The notes under the pieces were generated by a model. It worked only from the letters and a program-made list of their open reading frames with translations, had not been told where the DNA came from and searched no databases. Of a stretch of 41,696 nt of DNA, positions 16,109-24,440 are shown one piece after another (the stretch's first letter is position 1; every line of letters starts with the position of its first letter). Origin of the DNA: JACMMS01 sp043758775 (GTDB lineage: Bacteria; Pseudomonadota; Gammaproteobacteria; Burkholderiales; Methylophilaceae); contig JAYVMU010000034.1 of the NCBI GenBank assembly GCA_043758775.1, forward strand, positions 1 through 41,696, written 5' to 3'. A program made the translations under genes and the position numbers.

Positions 16109-16195
16109 TGGTGCCGGGAGGGGGAATCGAACCCCCACGTTGTTGCCAACGCGGGATTTTGAGTCCCGTGCGTCTACCAATTCCGCCATCCCGGC
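16109..16195 (-). tRNA. tRNA-Leu (CAA anticodon)
   Basis: A full cloverleaf reads on the minus strand. The acceptor stem GCCGGGA (16195-16189) pairs with TCCCGGC (16119-16113), with discriminator A and an encoded 3' CCA (16111-16109). The anticodon loop CTCAAAA gives CAA (16161-16159), which reads UUG. The long variable arm CGTTGGCAACAACG marks a class II tRNA, as expected for leucine, and the T loop is GTTCGATTC. Length including CCA is 87 nt. Confidence 0.96.
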
Positions 16196-16285
16196 AAATC
16201 GACTATACATTCACTGTATAATTGCAACAGGCGCCATTATAGCAAGGTCCTTAAATTTTACGAGCAGAATTTTACAAATTGAACT

Positions 16286-17311
16286 ATGCAAACCCAAGAT
16301 TTTGATTTTTACCTACCAGATGCATTAATTGCACAGTATCCCACTACAAAACGCTCTGCCAGCCGCATGTTGCGGCTCAATGGCAAAACAGGTGAGCTCC
16401 ATAACAGTTTATTTCAAGAATTGCCTGACTATCTGCAAGCTGGTGATTTAATTGTTTTTAACGATACACGTGTGATTAAAGCTCGGCTATTTGGCCAAAA
16501 AACTTCTGGTGGCACAGTGGAAGTGATGATTGAGCGCGTCATAGATGAACAGCATGCACTAGCGCAAATACGCGCCTCACGCGCACCCAAAGCTGGTAAC
16601 CGATTAATTTTAGCCAATGCCTTTGAAGTCGAGGTGTTAGACCGCGAAGATGATTTATTCCGCTTACGTTTTTTAACTGATGCGACTGTTCTGGAAAACC
16701 TAGACCGTTACGGCGCGTTGCCACTCCCACCGTATATTGAACATGCAGCTACCAGCACTGATGACGAGCGTTACCAGACTGTGTTCTCTAAAAACTTAGG
16801 TGCGGTCGCAGCACCCACCGCAGGACTGCACTTTGATGACAGCATGCTGGATTTACTCAAACAGCGCGGCGTTAATATTGCCTATTTAACGCTGCATGTA
16901 GGTGCTGGTACCTTTCAACCAGTACGCGTGGATGATATTGCACTACACAAAATGCACAGCGAGCTTTATTCCATTCCTGCTGAAACCATTGCACTTATCC
17001 ATGCGACAAAACAATCTGGTGGCAAAGTTACGGCAATAGGCACTACAGCACTGCGCGCTTTAGAAAGTGCTGCACAGTCTGGCGCATTAAAATCGGGTGA
17101 CGGTGAAACCAATATTTTCATCACCCCAGGCTATCAGTTTAAAATAACAGATCGCTTGTTCACTAATTTCCACTTACCAAAAAGCACCCTACTCATGCTG
17201 GTGTCTGCATTTGCAGGATTGGATAATATTAAACACGCCTACCAACATGCGATTGAACAAAAATACCGATTTTTTAGTTATGGTGATGCAATGCTCATTG
17301 AAAAAGCATAA
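16286..17311 (+). CDS. queA: S-adenosylmethionine:tRNA ribosyltransferase-isomerase
   Basis: QueA transfers and isomerises the ribosyl part of AdoMet onto preQ1-modified tRNA to make epoxyqueuosine in the wobble base of GUN-anticodon tRNAs. The 341-residue protein matches the standard family length and motifs: FDFYLPDALIAQYP at the start, GDLIVFNDTRVIKARLFG, GALPLPPYI, RYQTVFSKNLGAVAAPTAGLHFD, LTLHVGAGTFQPVR, and the end FFSYGDAML. The gene is divergent from tRNA-Leu and stands alone in this window; no tgt or queuosine transport gene follows. Confidence 0.97.
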   Translation: MQTQDFDFYLPDALIAQYPTTKRSASRMLRLNGKTGELHNSLFQELPDYLQAGDLIVFNDTRVIKARLFGQKTSGGTVEVMIERVIDEQHALAQIRASRAPKAGNRLILANAFEVEVLDREDDLFRLRFLTDATVLENLDRYGALPLPPYIEHAATSTDDERYQTVFSKNLGAVAAPTAGLHFDDSMLDLLKQRGVNIAYLTLHVGAGTFQPVRVDDIALHKMHSELYSIPAETIALIHATKQSGGKVTAIGTTALRALESAAQSGALKSGDGETNIFITPGYQFKITDRLFTNFHLPKSTLLMLVSAFAGLDNIKHAYQHAIEQKYRFFSYGDAMLIEKA

Positions 17312-17413
17312 AGTGAACGAAATTAAACTTTAGCGGGTCTTCAGATAGTATCGTCTAAATGTACGATAAACCCACATGGACGCATTTTGAAAAAATTCAC
17401 ATAGAAAATTATA

Positions 17414-18313
17414 ATGTCATTTACAAAAACCAACTCAACAACACTGTTAATCGCCAGCCTCGCATTGATTGCAGCACAAGCATTTTTATCACAATCAGCA
17501 CGTGCTGAAATATTGCCAAATGCCGTCGTTGGAATAAAAATCCCCTTAACAAGCAAGCCAACGACCAGGCCAATGACAGTCGCTTATATACCATCCTTCA
17601 AGCGTTACTATATCGCTGATGGCGGCTTAGCACCTCAGGCATCCGAATTTGAATCAGCAACCTCTAAATCATTAATTCATGCCTACAGTGATGACGGCAA
17701 ATATTTACAGTCCGTCAAAGCAGGTTACGATAATCGCTCTATTTACTACAATACCAACAGCCATCAGTTAGAAACTATTACCTACAACATCTCAAGCGAT
17801 GCAGGCTTTTCACCTAATACTGGTATTTTTTCTATTGACTTAGCCGAAGACGGCAGTATGAAAGAAACATCCACTGATGTTTCTGGCTTTAATCCTGCAT
17901 TCGGTCATTCAGGCACCATGCCCAGCTATGATGCTGATACCAACCACTACTACGCCAAACAGGGCCGTAGCAATCTAGTATTTGTTGTTGATAGCAAAAG
18001 CCGTGAAAAAGTAGCTGAAATTGCACTGGACTTAGCAAAGGCTGGTGCCGCCTACGATGATGTCAGTGACTTATACATTGCCTACTCAGGCAAAAAAGGT
18101 GAAGAACTAGTATTACTGGATATCGACCATAAAGCCGCATTAGTTTTTAATTTGAGCGGACAGTTTGTTGGTAAAAGCGAACTACCCAAAACGTTAAAAC
18201 TACATGCTCAAAATCACTATAATGGCCTAGGTTACGCCAATGACATGCTGTTTGTGTATAACGAAAATGAAGGTGAATTTGGTACTTATTATGGACTTAC
18301 CATACTGAAATAA
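17414..18313 (+). CDS. exported protein of unknown function, beta-propeller-like
   Basis: I do not recognise this family. The 299-residue protein has a clear Sec signal peptide (charged start, hydrophobic core LLIASLALIAAQAFL, cleavage likely after SARA near residue 31). The mature part has several strand-turn units: YIPSFKRYYIADGG, LIHAYSDDGKYLQSV, IFSIDLAEDGSM, MPSYDADTNHYYAKQG, LVFVVDSKSREKVAEI, LYIAYSGKKGEELVLLDI, ANDMLFVYNENEGEFG. This recurrent pattern of a value, then a log-like D/N-G turn resembles an NHL or YncE-like beta-propeller. Probably periplasmic. No cysteine-heme or other cofactor motif is visible. It is a single gene ended by a strong terminator. Confidence 0.6.
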   Translation: MSFTKTNSTTLLIASLALIAAQAFLSQSARAEILPNAVVGIKIPLTSKPTTRPMTVAYIPSFKRYYIADGGLAPQASEFESATSKSLIHAYSDDGKYLQSVKAGYDNRSIYYNTNSHQLETITYNISSDAGFSPNTGIFSIDLAEDGSMKETSTDVSGFNPAFGHSGTMPSYDADTNHYYAKQGRSNLVFVVDSKSREKVAEIALDLAKAGAAYDDVSDLYIAYSGKKGEELVLLDIDHKAALVFNLSGQFVGKSELPKTLKLHAQNHYNGLGYANDMLFVYNENEGEFGTYYGLTILK

Positions 18314-18357
18314 GCAACCAGCTAATTAATTACGATTGTGCTTACCTAAGTTTGAAT

Positions 18358-18389
18358 TAAAGAAGCCGCTACTATTGGCGGCTTCTTTA
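18358..18389. terminator. intrinsic terminator
   Basis: An 11-bp perfect stem, AAAGAAGCCGC (18359-18369) with GCGGCTTCTTT (18378-18388), surrounds an 8-nt loop. It ends with a T-rich arm and is mirrored by an A-rich arm on the other side. It lies between the convergent exported-protein gene and the DUF1097 gene and can serve both. Confidence 0.85.
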
Positions 18390-18415
18390 AATTCCAGATA
18401 CTAAGAACTGGCTCT

Positions 18416-18919
18416 TTACTTGCCTAGCATGCCTGCTAGCTTCCCTGAAACCATAGCAAATATAGCACCTAATATTACAGATAAAACCACTAATAATACT
18501 GGATTAGTAAAGTTGCCTGTCGTTGTAAGGTTTGCTGTATTAGTGCTTAAGGCATAACCAGCAGTTGCTGCGTAACCATACACATTGGCAGGCACTACAG
18601 ATAACAAAGGCAGGCTAGCTACAATCACCAAGAAGAACACTGTCACACCCACATAGATAGGGGCAGCAACAACCGCTGGCAAACTAACAGGGTTATGCAC
18701 AACGAGTGCCAAGGCAACACCTGCGACTACCGCACCATAGACCATACCCACAATAGTTTTTTGCAAAGCTACGCTATCACCCCCGGTATGGAAATAACAG
18801 CCCCATGCAATAAAACCCGCCCATACCAGCACCATGCCAGCCAATGGTCCTAAAGCTAAAAATGCCCAAACGCCACCTAGTACACCAATACTTAAAGCTA
18901 ATGCAAGTAACTTCGACAT
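18416..18919 (-). CDS. DUF1097 (YcdZ-like) inner-membrane protein
   Basis: A 167-residue, almost wholly hydrophobic protein with about five to six membrane segments. The start MSKLLALALSIGVLGGVWAF, the WAGFIAWGCYF stretch in helix 2, and the VPANVYGYAATAGYA motif agree with the DUF1097 family (E. coli YcdZ, about 163 residues). The function is unknown. I start it at the ATG preceded at 8 bp by GGAG; an open frame continues 30 codons further upstream but has no ribosome site and adds a non-conserved tail. It is a single gene with its own leader. Confidence 0.75.
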   Translation of the reverse strand: MSKLLALALSIGVLGGVWAFLALGPLAGMVLVWAGFIAWGCYFHTGGDSVALQKTIVGMVYGAVVAGVALALVVHNPVSLPAVVAAPIYVGVTVFFLVIVASLPLLSVVPANVYGYAATAGYALSTNTANLTTTGNFTNPVLLVVLSVILGAIFAMVSGKLAGMLGK

Positions 18920-19143
18920 ACTTATTTCTCCCAGAGTAATAATAAATGCGTAATAGTGAATAAAGCTTTTTTTATTAAATACACAAGTCATTCCGGTACG
19001 GCAAAGCAATGTTGTATTTCAGTTGCTTTATCAACCAAAACTATCTTGCTAGACGCATAGTATTACTATTTTGTGACTTATGACAAGTTTATGCACTAAA
19101 AGAGGGAGAAAATGAAGAGTTCTTACCGGATTTTTTGATTTTT

Positions 19144-19779
19144 TTAAAGTGTTTTTGTAGGATATTGCCAATTCTTACGCCACGCACCAACCACTAAATT
19201 CGGGTACTGTGGCTGTCCTAGACTGCCATTGTAACGCCCCAGTGCACGATACAGATTACCATTCTCTATATCCAAATAGTGTCTTAAAATAGTGCAGCCA
19301 TAACGCAAATTAAGTCTCAGATAAAATAAATTATGGTCTTTTGCACCAATACTGCGCACCCAGAAGGGCATAACTTGCATGTAACCACGCGCACCGACTG
19401 ACGACACGGCATATTTTTTGAAACCGCTTTCCACCTGAATCAAGCCTAGCACCAACTGCGGATCTAATCCCGCGCGCGAAGCCTCGTATTGCACACTTTG
19501 TAAAAACTCAACACGATAATTATCATTGGGGATACGAGACTTTAAGCGACTGGACATAGCATATAACCACGCCTCGCCTTCAGCCTCACTAGCAAAAATC
19601 AGACGCGGCGCAACTCTATCGCTAATCGATTTTTGCATGAGTGCTCTTACACTATTAGAAAGTGGCTCTTCTTTTTGTGCACCAGCAACACTAACTTTCG
19701 TGAAACTGATGCTTACAATTAAGCTAATCAGCACAAATAGAAACTTAGGTCTGGTTTTTAAAATAAGGCTTATTTGCAT
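19144..19779 (-). CDS. lytic transglycosylase (SLT domain)
   Basis: The 211-residue protein has a signal peptide or anchor at 13-33 and a C-terminal SLT (family 1 lytic transglycosylase) domain. The catalytic glutamate is Glu117 in LGLIQVESGFKKYAVSSVGARGYMQVMPFW (motif positions 112-140); the ALGRYNGSLG motif follows near the end. Such enzymes cleave the MurNAc-GlcNAc bond with formation of 1,6-anhydro-MurNAc in the periplasm. It lies 7 bp after the stop of proS and is in the same transcript, a pairing seen in other Betaproteobacteria. Which cell-wall process it serves cannot be told. Confidence 0.88.
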   Translation of the reverse strand: MQISLILKTRPKFLFVLISLIVSISFTKVSVAGAQKEEPLSNSVRALMQKSISDRVAPRLIFASEAEGEAWLYAMSSRLKSRIPNDNYRVEFLQSVQYEASRAGLDPQLVLGLIQVESGFKKYAVSSVGARGYMQVMPFWVRSIGAKDHNLFYLRLNLRYGCTILRHYLDIENGNLYRALGRYNGSLGQPQYPNLVVGAWRKNWQYPTKTL

Positions 19780-19786
19780 AAGAACC

Positions 19787-21511
19787 TTATTCTAATAGGT
19801 TTTCAACAAAATTTAAAACATCTGCTAATGCCAAGTTTTGTGCTGTTGCATCAGTGCGGCCTTTGTATTCCACATTACCCTCAGCCAAACCTCGCTCACC
19901 AATCACTATGCGATGTGGTATACCGATTAAATCCATCTCGGCAAACATCACACCTGGACGCTCGCCTCGATCATCAAGCAAAACCTCAACACCTGCAGCT
20001 TGCAGGGTTTGGTATAAAGTCGTTGCGGCCTCTTTAACCGTTGCTGATTTGTCCATGCCTATCGGGCAAATCACCACACTAAATGGCGCCATGCTGAGTG
20101 GAAAAATAATGCCTTTGTCATCATTACCTTGCTCAATCGCCGCGCCGACAATACGCGATACACCAATACCATAACACCCCATCTCCATGACTTGTGAGAT
20201 ACCATTTTCGTCCAAATAGGTCGCGCTCATCGCTTCAGAATACTTAGTACGCAACTGGAAAATATGTCCGACTTCTATACCGCGACATAGTGCAAGCGTA
20301 CCTTTACCATCCGGGCTCATATCGCCTTCCACTACATTGCGAATATCTGCCACCAAATGCGGTTCGGGTAAATCACGGCCAAAATTAACGCCAGCCAAGT
20401 GATATTTAGGCTTATTTGCGCCACAAATAAAATCGCTAGAGGCTGCCACTGCGCGATCTGCAATGACGCGAGTTTCTGATTTCAAACCCACTGGACCTAA
20501 AAAGCCTGCCGGGCAGTTGAAGTACGCTTTGATTTCATCTGCATTAGCGAATCTGAAATCTGCTAGTCCTTGTATTTTATTGGCTTTAATTTCGTTCAGC
20601 GTATGGTCACCGCGTAACAATAAGATAGTGAATATTTCCACACCTACTTCGTCTTTAGCCATTACCGCTAACAACTTCATGGTGCGGCTCAAAGGCACAT
20701 TTAACAACGCAGCTACTTGCTCACAAGTTGTTTGTTTAGGTGTTTCCACGTCACGCATGGTTTCTGCCGGTGCTGGGCGCGCTTGCGCTGGGGCGACCGC
20801 TTCGGCTAATTCCACATTCGCCGCGTAATCAGAATTTTCACAATAGGCCAAGGCGTCCTCACCACTATCGGCCAATACATGAAACTCATGCGAGCCATCA
20901 CCACCAATAGCGCCAGTATCGGCACGCACCGCGCGGAACTTCAAACCTAAGCGATTGAATACTTTTTGATAAGTTTGGTACATACCTTGATAGGTGGCTT
21001 CCAACGACTCTTTGCTGGCATGAAAAGAGTAGGCATCTTTCATCATAAATTCGCGTGCGCGCATCACACCAAAACGTGGACGAATTTCATCACGGAACTT
21101 GGTTTGAATTTGGTAGAAATTAAGCGGCAACTGTTTATAACTACGAATTTCCTTACGTGCAATATCGGTAATCACCTCTTCATGCGTCGGGCCGAAACAA
21201 AAGTCACGTTCATGCCTGTCACTGATTTTAAGCATTTGCGGACCAAAAACCGCCCAACGGCCCGTTTCTTCCCACAACTCTTTGGGTTGCACGGCTGGCA
21301 TGAGCAACTCTAAGGCGCCCACTTTGTTCATTTCATCACGCACAATCGCTTCTACTTTGCGTAATACGCGCAAGCCAAGTGGCATCCAACTATACAACCC
21401 TGCGCCCAAACGTTTAATCAAGCCTGCACGCACCATGAGAATATGACTAGGGAGTTCAGCATCAATCGGGGCTTCTTTTTGAGTACTAATAAAAAATTGT
21501 GAGGCGCGCAT
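19787..21511 (-). CDS. proS: prolyl-tRNA synthetase (bacterial type)
   Basis: Class II synthetase that charges tRNA-Pro. The 574-residue length is that of the long bacterial form with the YbaK-like editing insertion between motifs 2 and 3 (about residues 230-385, including the NCPAGFLGPVGL segment). Signature parts are ASQFFISTQKEAP at the start, the class II core MPLGLRVLRKVEAIVRDEMN, RAREFMMKDAYSFH of motif 2, and motif 3 in MGCYGIGVSRIVGAAIEQ. The anticodon-binding domain closes the protein. It is followed by the lytic transglycosylase gene. The region shows no leader motif such as a T-box. Confidence 0.97.
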   Translation of the reverse strand: MRASQFFISTQKEAPIDAELPSHILMVRAGLIKRLGAGLYSWMPLGLRVLRKVEAIVRDEMNKVGALELLMPAVQPKELWEETGRWAVFGPQMLKISDRHERDFCFGPTHEEVITDIARKEIRSYKQLPLNFYQIQTKFRDEIRPRFGVMRAREFMMKDAYSFHASKESLEATYQGMYQTYQKVFNRLGLKFRAVRADTGAIGGDGSHEFHVLADSGEDALAYCENSDYAANVELAEAVAPAQARPAPAETMRDVETPKQTTCEQVAALLNVPLSRTMKLLAVMAKDEVGVEIFTILLLRGDHTLNEIKANKIQGLADFRFANADEIKAYFNCPAGFLGPVGLKSETRVIADRAVAASSDFICGANKPKYHLAGVNFGRDLPEPHLVADIRNVVEGDMSPDGKGTLALCRGIEVGHIFQLRTKYSEAMSATYLDENGISQVMEMGCYGIGVSRIVGAAIEQGNDDKGIIFPLSMAPFSVVICPIGMDKSATVKEAATTLYQTLQAAGVEVLLDDRGERPGVMFAEMDLIGIPHRIVIGERGLAEGNVEYKGRTDATAQNLALADVLNFVENLLE

Positions 21512-21624
21512 AACGTCTTGTAACCTATGGGGTAAATAATTTAAGGGGTGAATTTTAAGCGGATAAAATTATAAGTAAAGTGCTGGATGGGTTTTAAACA
21601 CTTTAGATGGCTATATTTAGAGTA

Positions 21625-22293
21625 CTACTTTTTATCTAAATGCGACTTACCAATGGGACTATCTACTGGTTTATAACCAGATTTCCACAAGGCAAATGGC
21701 ACAATAGTTGCTGGATGACCATTGTCGTAAAACCAAGAATCTACTGCATAACGCTCACCGGTTTTAATCTCACGAATCACTGCTGTGGTATGCGGCCAGC
21801 CCGTCAAAAAGAAATTACGCGTTCGGGTATCTTCAATCACATGCAGCTTAATAAAGCCTGCTTGCTGTAACAAACGCATATAAGTGGTGGAATTCATCGC
21901 CTCATCATTGCAATCCATCTGACCTGGGTAAGTGGAGTTACCAAATGTGCCCGCTTTATCTTCTGACGTGCCAGTTTTTACACCAATTATCGTTTCTAAC
22001 ACACCAATAGCGATAGCGATATGGCTACGTTCCTGCTCTGCTGAATCTGGAGCTAAAGTACTTGAGTTTTGCGTAAAAACATCAACCACAGATTGCCATT
22101 CTGCAGCACTAATTGAAACTGGACTAACCGTTTCACAACCGCCACCCCAACAGATATTAAAATGCGCCAAGCTGGGGGTTTCATGAAAAACAGCAGACAT
22201 GGCAGATAAATCAGCAAGGGCAGCTTGGCAACTTGCCAATAAGGTAAATGCAGAACCTAGCTTAAATAATAAGTGGCGCATTGGGTAATTCAT
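21625..22293 (-). CDS. exported Cys-His-Asp protein of unknown family (possible transglutaminase-like/papain-fold enzyme)
   Basis: A 222-residue protein with a signal peptide (hydrophobic LGSAFTLLASCQAALA, cut near residue 28). The mature part has three invariant-looking blocks: DCNDEAMNSTTYMRLL with Cys128, GWPHTTAVIRE with His168, and AVDSWFYDNG with Asp185. Cys, then His, then Asp in this order and spacing resembles a transglutaminase-like or papain-fold triad. Similar unannotated proteins occur in alpha- and betaproteobacteria; I recall the pattern but cannot give a family name. It also has a Cys pair ICWGGGCE, possibly a disulfide. The ATG chosen overlaps the end of the TPM gene by 32 bp, suggesting translational coupling; a GTG 24 bp further upstream is possible. 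Enzyme activity is inferred from motifs only. Confidence 0.65.
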   Translation of the reverse strand: MNYPMRHLLFKLGSAFTLLASCQAALADLSAMSAVFHETPSLAHFNICWGGGCETVSPVSISAAEWQSVVDVFTQNSSTLAPDSAEQERSHIAIAIGVLETIIGVKTGTSEDKAGTFGNSTYPGQMDCNDEAMNSTTYMRLLQQAGFIKLHVIEDTRTRNFFLTGWPHTTAVIREIKTGERYAVDSWFYDNGHPATIVPFALWKSGYKPVDSPIGKSHLDKK

Positions 22294-22789
22294 TACGCGG
22301 CGTTTGAGCACCCTCACCCACTGGAAAATGCTGCGCCAATACTTCTCTAACTAATGCAATGCCTTGTAGTGCGCCCGTCTCAAACTCACCCGCGCGAAAA
22401 TACTTTTCCATGGTATGGCATACGCCCTCCCAACCTTCATATCCGACACGTTGATGTATGCCTCTATCAGCCACAATTTCTACATCACGATCAGCCAAAC
22501 ATAAGTAAATCAATACGCCATTATTATGCTCAGTATCCCAAATACCCAGCTGACTGAATAATTCTAAAGCCCGTTCTTTAGGCGTTTTGCATGCAAGAAT
22601 TTCTAGTGGGTGCAAGTCGGCTTCAATGACAAATCTAATTTCACCTAAGTGCTTATCTTCACTAGCTTGGATTGCATTTTCAATCGCTTTAAGTGTGGCT
22701 GGTGGAAAGTAGCGTCCAACATGCCAAGGTGTACTGAATAAATGGCTAAAAAAGCGTTTAATGCCTTTGCATGATTGGGCTAATCGCAT
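22262..22789 (-). CDS. TPM-domain protein (TLP18.3/Psb32/MOLO-1 type)
   Basis: The 175-residue protein carries a TPM domain without an obvious signal peptide: IENAIQASEDKHLGEIRFVIEADL, then AYRALELFSQLGIWDTEHNNGVLIYLCLADRDVEIVADRGI, and the cap GVCHTMEKYFRAGEFETGALQGI. It matches the short TPM partner usually found next to the longer YgcG-type protein and LemA. The domain is described as a phosphatase-like or assembly-linked module in plants, but its bacterial role is unclear. It starts 27 bp after the YgcG-type gene stops and ends inside the start of the next gene. Confidence 0.82.
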   Translation of the reverse strand: MRLAQSCKGIKRFFSHLFSTPWHVGRYFPPATLKAIENAIQASEDKHLGEIRFVIEADLHPLEILACKTPKERALELFSQLGIWDTEHNNGVLIYLCLADRDVEIVADRGIHQRVGYEGWEGVCHTMEKYFRAGEFETGALQGIALVREVLAQHFPVGEGAQTPRNELPNAPLII

Positions 22790-22816
22790 TAATGCTGTCC
22801 TTTATTAGTGAGCATC

Positions 22817-23722
22817 TTACCAGCCACCAGAAGCTCCGCCGCCGCCAAAATCGCCACCGCCACCACTAAAACCACCGCCACTTGATCCGCCGCCAAATCC
22901 ACCTCCTAGCCCACCACCATAATAGCCACCACTACGCCCACCACCGCTAAGTAAGATTGGAATAAGCAGGGTAAAAATAAAACCTATCACACCCACAAAT
23001 AACGCTGTGCCTAACGCTCCGGCAAACAACCAAGCCATTCCACCAACTACCCCGCCAGTCGTAGCAGAACCCAAAAAGCGCCCCATCACTGAAGACAAAA
23101 AACCACCCACTGCCATACAGCTCACTAAAAAAAGTGCCAATTGGTTTTCAAGACTCATGCCAATATTGGCAGACTGTTTAGGTGGCGGTGGCAATGCTTC
23201 ACCTGAAATTAGACCGATAATTTTATCCACACCCGCATTCAGGCCGCCACTCATATCGCCTTGCTTAAATAGCGGCGCAATATTCTCCACTATGATGCGC
23301 TTGGCATATATATCAGGGATTGCGCCTTCTAAGCCACGCCCTACTTCAATACGCAGCTTGTGATCATTTTTGGCAACCAAGATAATCACGCCATCACCTA
23401 CACCTTGGCGGCCAATTTTCCACGCATCAGCCAAGCGAATGGAGTACTGTGCAATATCATCAGGTTGGGTAGTAGGCAAAATCAATACCGCGATTTGGCT
23501 ACCCTTAGCCTGCTCAAAAGCTTGGATTTTGCTCGTAAGCGCACTGACTTGATCTGGAGCTAAAGTATTGGTTAAATCAGTCACGCGCTGTGTGAGCGGA
23601 GGAATTGCAACTTCATGAGTGGCAGCCGCATTTGCGCTAGAAATAAGCTGCACGGATACTAGCCCACAAAACAGACCGAACAAAACGCACAGCCTGATTA
23701 GCCTGTATGTAAAACGATGCAT
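22817..23722 (-). CDS. YgcG-like TPM-domain membrane protein with Gly-rich tail
   Basis: A 301-residue envelope protein. A signal peptide covers about 1-33; a TPM domain follows (about 38-165, with VTDLTNTLAPDQVSALTSKIQAFE, IAVLILPT, GQGVGDGVIILVAKNDHKLRIEVGRGLEGAIPD-type motifs); two hydrophobic segments lie near 193-212 and 222-258; the last 35 residues are nearly all Gly and Ser with aromatic spacers. This is the YgcG family architecture. Genes of this kind are usually linked to lemA, as here. GGAG precedes the ATG. The low-complexity tail is a normal family trait, not a frameshift artefact. Function is not established. Confidence 0.88.
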   Translation of the reverse strand: MHRFTYRLIRLCVLFGLFCGLVSVQLISSANAAATHEVAIPPLTQRVTDLTNTLAPDQVSALTSKIQAFEQAKGSQIAVLILPTTQPDDIAQYSIRLADAWKIGRQGVGDGVIILVAKNDHKLRIEVGRGLEGAIPDIYAKRIIVENIAPLFKQGDMSGGLNAGVDKIIGLISGEALPPPPKQSANIGMSLENQLALFLVSCMAVGGFLSSVMGRFLGSATTGGVVGGMAWLFAGALGTALFVGVIGFIFTLLIPILLSGGGRSGGYYGGGLGGGFGGGSSGGGFSGGGGDFGGGGASGGW

Positions 23723-23751
23723 TCGATTACGTCTCCACTAAAAGCTAGTGT

Positions 23752-24345
23752 TTATTGTCCAAAATCTACTTTGGGCGCACTTGAAATAGCTTTTTCATTT
23801 TCAACGGTGAAAGAAGGCTTAGTTTTATAGCCAAACATCATCGCGGTTAAGTTATTAGGAAAGGTACGCACGGCCACGTTATAGTCCTTAATCGTTGCAA
23901 TATAACGATTACGTGCCACCGTCACGCGATTTTCAGTGCCTTCTAACTGTGCCTGTAAATCTCTAAAGCCCTGATCCGCCTTAAGTTGCGGGTAATTCTC
24001 AGAAACAGCCAGTAAACGTGACAGTGCTGAAGTCATTTCACCTTGCGCAGCCTGGAATTTAGCAAAAGCTGCTGGATCGTTGACTAGCTCAGGCGTGGCT
24101 TGAATACTACCTACTTTGGCACGTGCATCTGCCACTTCTTTAAACACTTTCTCTTCATGTTTAGCATAACCTTGTACGGTACTCACCAAGTTGGGTACTA
24201 AATCAGCCCGGCGCTGGTATTGGTTGAGCACCTCGGACCAACTGGCTTTTGATGCTTCGTCTAGGTTTTGAAATTGATTATAACCGCAGCCACTTAATCC
24301 TAGCACTAAAGCAATTGGCAGTAATTTCAATAAAAGTTTATGCAT
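23752..24345 (-). CDS. lemA: LemA family lipoprotein
   Basis: A 197-residue protein with a lipoprotein signal ending in LGLSGCGYNQ (Cys20 as the lipidated residue). The rest is a helical bundle with conserved LemA segments: SWSEVLNQYQRRADLVPNLVSTVQGYA, HEEKVFKEVADARAKVG, LSRLLAVSENYPQLKADQGFRDLQAQLEGTENRVTVARNRY and VRTFPNNLTAMMFGYK. AAGGAA 5 bp upstream fixes the start. It heads the lemA-ygcG-TPM-Cys/His/Asp gene series. LemA proteins are membrane-anchored and linked to envelope homeostasis in various bacteria, but a biochemical function is not settled. Confidence 0.93.
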   Translation of the reverse strand: MHKLLLKLLPIALVLGLSGCGYNQFQNLDEASKASWSEVLNQYQRRADLVPNLVSTVQGYAKHEEKVFKEVADARAKVGSIQATPELVNDPAAFAKFQAAQGEMTSALSRLLAVSENYPQLKADQGFRDLQAQLEGTENRVTVARNRYIATIKDYNVAVRTFPNNLTAMMFGYKTKPSFTVENEKAISSAPKVDFGQ

Positions 24346-24440
24346 GTGAATTCCTTAAAGTAATTGCAAATTTCAACATTAATATTGCGCTAAATTCGTT
24401 AAATTCAATCCTGCATCATAGCAGGTAAGCACACGACTAC

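Noticed and set aside
18920..19009. Upstream extension of the DUF1097 frame
   Set aside because: The extra 30 codons are not family-like and GGAG directly precedes the internal ATG at 18919.
22817..22930. Repetitive GC-richer stretch of GGC/GCC-like codons
   Set aside because: It encodes the glycine-rich tail expected in YgcG-type proteins, not a separate DNA repeat element.
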